64,000 nucleotides of DNA, from NCBI RefSeq assembly GCF_010093595.1, contig NW_022985446.1, positions 1,225,269-1,289,268 of the forward strand. Direction: 5' to 3'. Below are positions 59,147 to 64,000 of the stretch, piece after piece. Position 1 is the first letter of the stretch. Every line of letters begins with the position of its first letter. A program made the position numbers and the translations under genes. This stretch comes from Mytilinidion resinicola (lineage: Eukaryota > Ascomycota > Dothideomycetes > Mytilinidiales > Mytilinidiaceae). Under the pieces are notes generated by a model that was given only the letters and a program-made list of their open reading frames with translations, was not told the origin of the DNA and ran no database searches.

Positions 59147-60725
59147 ACACTCGCCGACCCGTGCAACAAAACCGCCACACTTGACACGCCTCGAGGCAGC
59201 AGCCACGAAGTATTCGCAAGTCCTAGTCACGGCCCTGCATACCCCCTCCGCCAAACCCCCCCTCTACTTCTCTCGTCTCACCCGCCACCCAAACTCTACA
59301 CAGTAAATCTTGCATCACAGACCCATTCATTAATCGCTCTTACTCAGCCACACCCCTCCCCATATCTACATACGTAGCTGTCTTTCAGCTCAGCCCGCCC
59401 ACACACTGCAGCCCCCCCTTCAGCTCGCCTACTCCTTCCCCCTCGGAGCGGTTCACGAGAGCTGCCCTAGTAAGCTTGGCTGGTGGCCTTATCTGACAAG
59501 GGAATTTGGGGGCGAGATGTAGGGGGGGTGGTGAGCTGGCCGTTTTGGGGGCTATTTGGGGTCTATTTCTAGAAGCATGCGAAACAAGCGCGGTGCGTGG
59601 CGGGGTGGGAGGAGGAGGAGGGGATTGGTAGGGCATTGTATGCGGGTGAGGTGGCGATGAAGAGGGGGAGTCTTGCTGGTGTGGTGTGGAGCTGGGGTCT
59701 GGGTGGGGTGTCTTGAACGACGACGGAAGAGGAGCAGGGTCATTGGGGTTGCTGGTGGCTGGAGGCGCGTGCACGGGTGAGGTGGCGGCGAGATTGTGGA
59801 TTCGGGTTAACTCTTGATGTAGGAGGCATCATGCGGTTTGACTACTTCACGTCGTTCGACACATTCTAGGCAATCTATACGAAAATAGAAGTTGACTACC
59901 GTTCGATAACTTGATCATTCGGTGACCTCGTAAGAGCGCATCTACATGATACTAGTAGATGATATCGTCTGAGGTCGCGTGGCGAGCTCACAGGGTGTCC
60001 AAAACGGTTCGGTTTCACCTTGTTCAGGTTCATGAAAATGGGTCGAGGGACTTTAGACGGTGGCACCCAAGTGTACGCTGACTCGTGTATTAGTAAGGCA
60101 GATACTGAAGTCGAATGAGAAACTAAAATAGCTCGTCTATTCATCTAATGAATCTCGTTTATTCCTAAGCCCCGTGCCCAGAAATTAAACAAGAAAACGC
60201 CTGGGTAGTATCCTTATCACACACACACACACACACCAAGACAAATCTCTCCATAGCCGTAACTGGGGATTCTTAAGAAGTCCCGTCATCAACCGTAAGC
60301 CTGGCCTGCGCAAGGCATCTAACCCCAGTGCTAGAAAAAACGCAGTGTTGGAGAAAAGTGGTATCCAGGCAAAGTGAAAATCAAAAACAAATGAGTGCCA
60401 GAAGCAAGAAACGAAAGTCATGAAAATTCATACAAGCCTAAAACGTAAAATGCGCCTTAAACAAGCGCAATGCTCGAAGGTGAAGAGATATAAAAAAATT
60501 GGAGTTAATAGAAGGTTCCGCAACGCGAAGAAAAAGTCAATGATGACAGTCGATTCGATCAAAGTGTCCAACGACTCCTCCGGCCAGTGTGACCATAAAC
60601 CACAATGGAGGGAGAACCGCGAGTATGTCGGATTTATTGTCGTCCCCAACACGGGCTAGCGTCTTATAAGACGTCTGTATTGGAGCGTATGGGAACGAGT
60701 GGTGGTGCATGTGGACAGGCATGCG
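59147..60725. other. Intergenic region between F-box pseudogene and crz1
   Basis: About 1.6 kb. It contains a (CA)n run at 60219-60237. A 129-codon Pro/Ser-rich minus-strand frame at 59385-59774 is a weak candidate and more likely compositional. The right part is the 3' region of crz1. Confidence 0.5.
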
Positions 60726-63035
60726 CTACCTGTTACCTTCATAGTCACTTGCCCATCCACCTGCTGTGTACACGCCCGATGGATTGGGTTGCCCGTAGCT
60801 CTCGTCTTCCTCTTCGTAGTACTCGCCGCCGCTGCTGGCGTCGAAGCTGCTCCGGCCGCTGATCTCGCCTTCGATGTCGTCAGGGCCGCCTGCTGGGAGC
60901 TGGTCCCATTGGATTCCGGCGAGTGCCGGGTACTGTGCAAGCAAAGCTGCCGGTAGGCCGTATTGCTGAGGAGCAGGTAGACCAGATTGGTCCATTCCAC
61001 CAGATGCTGAGGGGTAGCCCTGGTAGCCCTGTTGTTGCGGAGGCACCATGCCGTAACCCGAAGGTTGCATGTTGTTCCCAAACGCGTTGCCGTTGTCCAT
61101 CGCTTGCTGGCTCTGCGGGTCCCAGGATCCGCCCTTTTCTTGCGCCTCTTCTTCTAGTAGAGGCCGTATGCAGACGCGACCAGCCTCAGAGCGGAAATGA
61201 CGTCCAAGGGCGTCGGCACGAGCAAACCGCCTTCCGCAGCCCCAGCTTCCATTATCCTTTAGCACACCACGACACACAAACTTCTTCTCTCCCGAATGAA
61301 GCCCTTCGTGACGTTTTCGATCGTGCTGGCGAGCAAATGCTTTACCACAGACGCTGCAGACGAAAGGACGCTCATCGGTGTGGGTGCGGAGGTGGGATCG
61401 AAGATTGTACGCACGAGTAAATCGTTTCGGGCACAAGTTGCACTGGAAGGTTGCTGGATGTTTTTGGGTGCGCTTCGCATTGGATCCGGGGCCTTCAGCG
61501 GGTCCTCCCGCTGAGGTCGGCCTCGAAGGATCCGCCAAGTCCAAGATGTAATCCCGGTGAGGAATGCTAGATGTTGAGGATCGGCGAGAGGACTTTGTAG
61601 ACGGTGAAGGAGAGCGCGATGATGACACCTTGGCGGCAGCAGGAGAAAGCGATCGGCTGGGATCTGAGTGCCCGCTCGCTGGTGTGGAGGCGCGAGTGCT
61701 TGCGCCACTGAAAGGGTCCGACTTGGCACGCATACGATTGCGGCTTCGTGCTAAACACAGCTGTTAGATATGGTTGATACAGAAAGCTCGAGTCTACTTA
61801 CATCGATCCGGCGGGCTGAGCGCATCGGCCTGCGTTTCCGGTCTCGCAGGTTCGAAGCTCGCTTGCCGCGAAGGAGGCGCAAAGTCAATATTGATCTCCG
61901 GGGGAGACATGGTATCAGCTTGGCCAAAATCTCCGCCCTGGTTTATTGTAGGGAATGGCTCGTGGCCTTGTCCCTGGTACATTTCCAGTCCTTGCTGTCC
62001 ACCGTACTGGTTGTTCATGGCCTGGAGACCATAGCCGTTGCTTGAGGTAAAGGGAGGTAGCGATTGTTGCTGCGGCATGAGACGAGGCGAGATGTGTGGG
62101 CTGTGGCCGGGGCTGATATGCGACTGGTTTTCGGAGAGAGTGAACTGTCCAAACTGCATCACCTCTTGGAACATGGCGGGGTCTTGCTGGGCGGCCAGCA
62201 GCGGTGATGGGTTGTCGTTCGGCTCGAAGTCGCTGTTGCCAAGGTACGGCGAGGGCTGTGCGGAGGACGAGACATCAGAGTATGTATCCGACGGTGCCCT
62301 CCGGTGGCCGTGGAAGCCCATGCCACCCCACTCCGGGCCCTGAGGTTGTCCGTATGCTGCGCTAGGGTCTAGTGACGCATGCCGGGAGTGGTTCGGCGAG
62401 GGGAATGCGCCTTGGTTCATGTTCGGGGAGGCATGCGGGCTGCCGTTCGGGCGGTTCATGTTGGGCTGGAGGAGATGGGGAGGAGTCGGAGAGTGCGCCT
62501 GCGTGGTCGCCATCTGGTTCATGAGGTTGGAGGGGTCTACCGAGTGGTCCTGCGGCTTCGCGTCGAGCAGATGCGGATCCAAGGTCCCGAGAAAGGAGGG
62601 ATCGATCGACTGCTCTTGATTGATGTTGTTGCCTTGGTAGAACTGGCTGAACTCGTCGTTGTTGCCACCTTGGTTGTTGATATCAAGGAGCTCAGGCGCA
62701 AAAAGGCTGCCTTGCGGCCCGAATTGCGGACTGGGCGAGTGCTGGTGGGAGAGGCTGCCCTGAGCCTGAAGGAAAGACTGGTCGGCGGCGCTGTGCTGGG
62801 GGAACTGCTGGCTCTGGCTGGCGGCCAGGTACTGCGATGAACTGTCGAAGTTCTGGCCGGAGAGGTTGTTGTTGTTGTAGGGGTTGTTGGCGTATGGGTC
62901 AGGCGAGAGCGATTGATCGAGGCCCAATCCAGATACGGTAGTGTGGTAAGGCGCGTGAGGGGACGGGGAGGGCGAGTGTCTTATATTCTGATGCTGGCCT
63001 TGCGAGGGCGACCTGCCCCGCTGGTGGGGATCCAT
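60726..63035 (-). CDS. crz1: Calcineurin-responsive zinc finger transcription factor Crz1 (CrzA)
   Basis: Moves to the nucleus after dephosphorylation by calcineurin and activates calcium and stress genes. Exons 63035-61802 and 61750-60726; 752 residues. The N-terminal half is Gln/Asn/Pro/Ser-rich. PEINID at about 379-384 fits the PxIxIT-type calcineurin docking motif. A Ser-rich SR/SP segment follows. Zinc fingers: [12 protein letters not shown] (about 513-535), [12 protein letters not shown] (541-563), and a third atypical unit ([10 protein letters not shown], then [16 protein letters not shown]). An alternative acceptor inside CTGTGTTTAG is excluded by frame. Confidence 0.95.
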
Positions 63036-64000
63036 CGTGCTCGAGTCGTGTTGCTTTTCTTGGAGACAGGACGGGCCGCTTTGACCATGGATCGCCGCTT
63101 AGAGGCGACGCGGAGGCACTGGGCTGGGCAGACGTGAGCGCTGGGCGGGGTCGGGGTGCGGTGAGTGGTGAGCGGACAGTCGAGCCGGGCTGTGAGGCTC
63201 GTGAGGTCACGATAGAGGAGGATCAGGACGGTGGTGGAGGGGCTGTGCTTGCGCCGTCGGCAAGAGGGTTGAGGTAGGGCCGTGCTGGGGCGCTGGCTGG
63301 GCGTGTGCCGCAAATAGACTGCGATGCGCGCGGGGAGGTCGGCACCAACTCCTGCGCTCCAAATCGTGAGAGCTGTTTCAGCGCGTCCGCATGAAACAGA
63401 GGGCCGCTGCGGGCTGCGGCGGTGCGCGGCGAGCTCGAGCAGGCGTCAGGACCGCGCAGGAGAAGGCAGATCTGGCGGCGTGCTGGTGGCCGAAACGTCG
63501 TCTGTCGGAGCAGGAGCGCGACTATCACGGCCGCACAAGAGGTCGCGGGCGGCGTGGATGCGGTGGGAGACGTTGTCGAGGCGTCGGTGTGCTGCGGATG
63601 GGAAGGTGGTGGATGACAATGAGCACAAACTCGTGCGGATGCTCTAGAGACAGGTACAGGCAGGTCTAAGCCTCGCGCGAGGTACAGAGACCTTTAAGCA
63701 GTTCACGCAGCTGTACGGTCGCCGGAAGATTAAGGTATGCGCAAGGCCTTAGCGACCGCCCTCGACTGGGCGTTTAGGCAGGGCATGGGCGGCGAGTGTG
63801 ATGCTCCAGCAGTGCGGCCAAGCACGTAAAGCCGTCAGCGCCAGCACCACGGCATCACGGCGCTGCAAATCAGAGCCGCGCGCCGGCCGACTGTCTCGAA
63901 GAATCTATTTTCACCGCATCAACAGCTCTCCGTGTCGAATCACGACGAGCGGTGGTGCGAATTGAGCAATCCGTCGTCGTCGGACGACGCCAAACGCCTG
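63036..64000. other. Upstream region of crz1
   Basis: GC-rich sequence that should hold the crz1 promoter and leader. Overlapping frames on both strands (63223-63669) look compositional. No gene is supported to the right edge. Confidence 0.5.

Noticed and set aside
59385..59774. 129-codon Pro/Ser-rich minus-strand frame
   Set aside because: Low complexity, no homologous motif, no splice or start context; listed only within the intergenic note.

Overview
The window is nuclear DNA of a filamentous ascomycete fungus, probably a Dothideomycete. The evidence is spindle-free short introns (about 45-200 nt) with GT..AG borders and CTAAC/CTGAC-like branch sites, fungal-only families (Pho81, Crz1, Ypi1, Ima1, STAND/NACHT proteins), Pro/Ser/Gln-rich regulators and an AT-rich repeat block that looks damaged by repeat-induced point mutation (RIP). 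The class-level guess rests on protein flavour only.

Layout. 1-2.6 kb: a decayed NLR-type gene (N-terminal STAND domain, NACHT, near-identical ankyrin repeats) running off the left edge. 2.9-6.4 kb: AT-rich repeat block, a possible LTR and a copy of a dispersed repeat. 6.5-24.4 kb: core genes: HemB (heme), a Ser/Pro-rich protein, the PP1 inhibitor Ypi1, the exportin Crm1 and the phosphate sensor Pho81. 25-29.2 kb: an accessory island with a Cys-repeat protein, a gasdermin-like gene and a convergent patatin/subtilase gene; the last two carry in-frame stops. 29.8-42.1 kb: Aco2-type aconitase, a Gln/Pro-repeat protein interrupted by an assembly gap, a short-chain dehydrogenase fused to a polysaccharide deacetylase, a small unknown protein and the Nem1 phosphatase. 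42.6-44.8 kb: a second, intact NACHT gene. 45.5-54.8 kb: Alg14, mitochondrial ribosomal protein Mrpl40, inner nuclear membrane protein Ima1, an MFS transporter and an unknown coiled-coil protein. 55.8-59.1 kb: decayed ORFs, the U2 snRNA gene with a broken inverted U2 copy, and an F-box pseudogene. 60.7-63.0 kb: calcineurin-responsive factor Crz1.

Two themes stand out. First, self/non-self and cell-death genes: two NACHT proteins and a gasdermin/subtilase pair organised like HET-Q1/HET-Q2 of Podospora. Second, selective decay: the NLR, gasdermin, subtilase, F-box and one membrane-protein-like remnant are interrupted mainly by TAG/TAA at places where a Gln or Trp codon is expected, which fits CpA-to-TpA mutation on either strand, while the housekeeping genes between them are intact. 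At least four copies of one dispersed element (5.7, 13.8, 45.2 and 57.3 kb) and a second MITE-like family (8.1 and 50.2 kb) sit in the intergenic stretches. All exon borders below were read by eye from splice signals and frame continuity.
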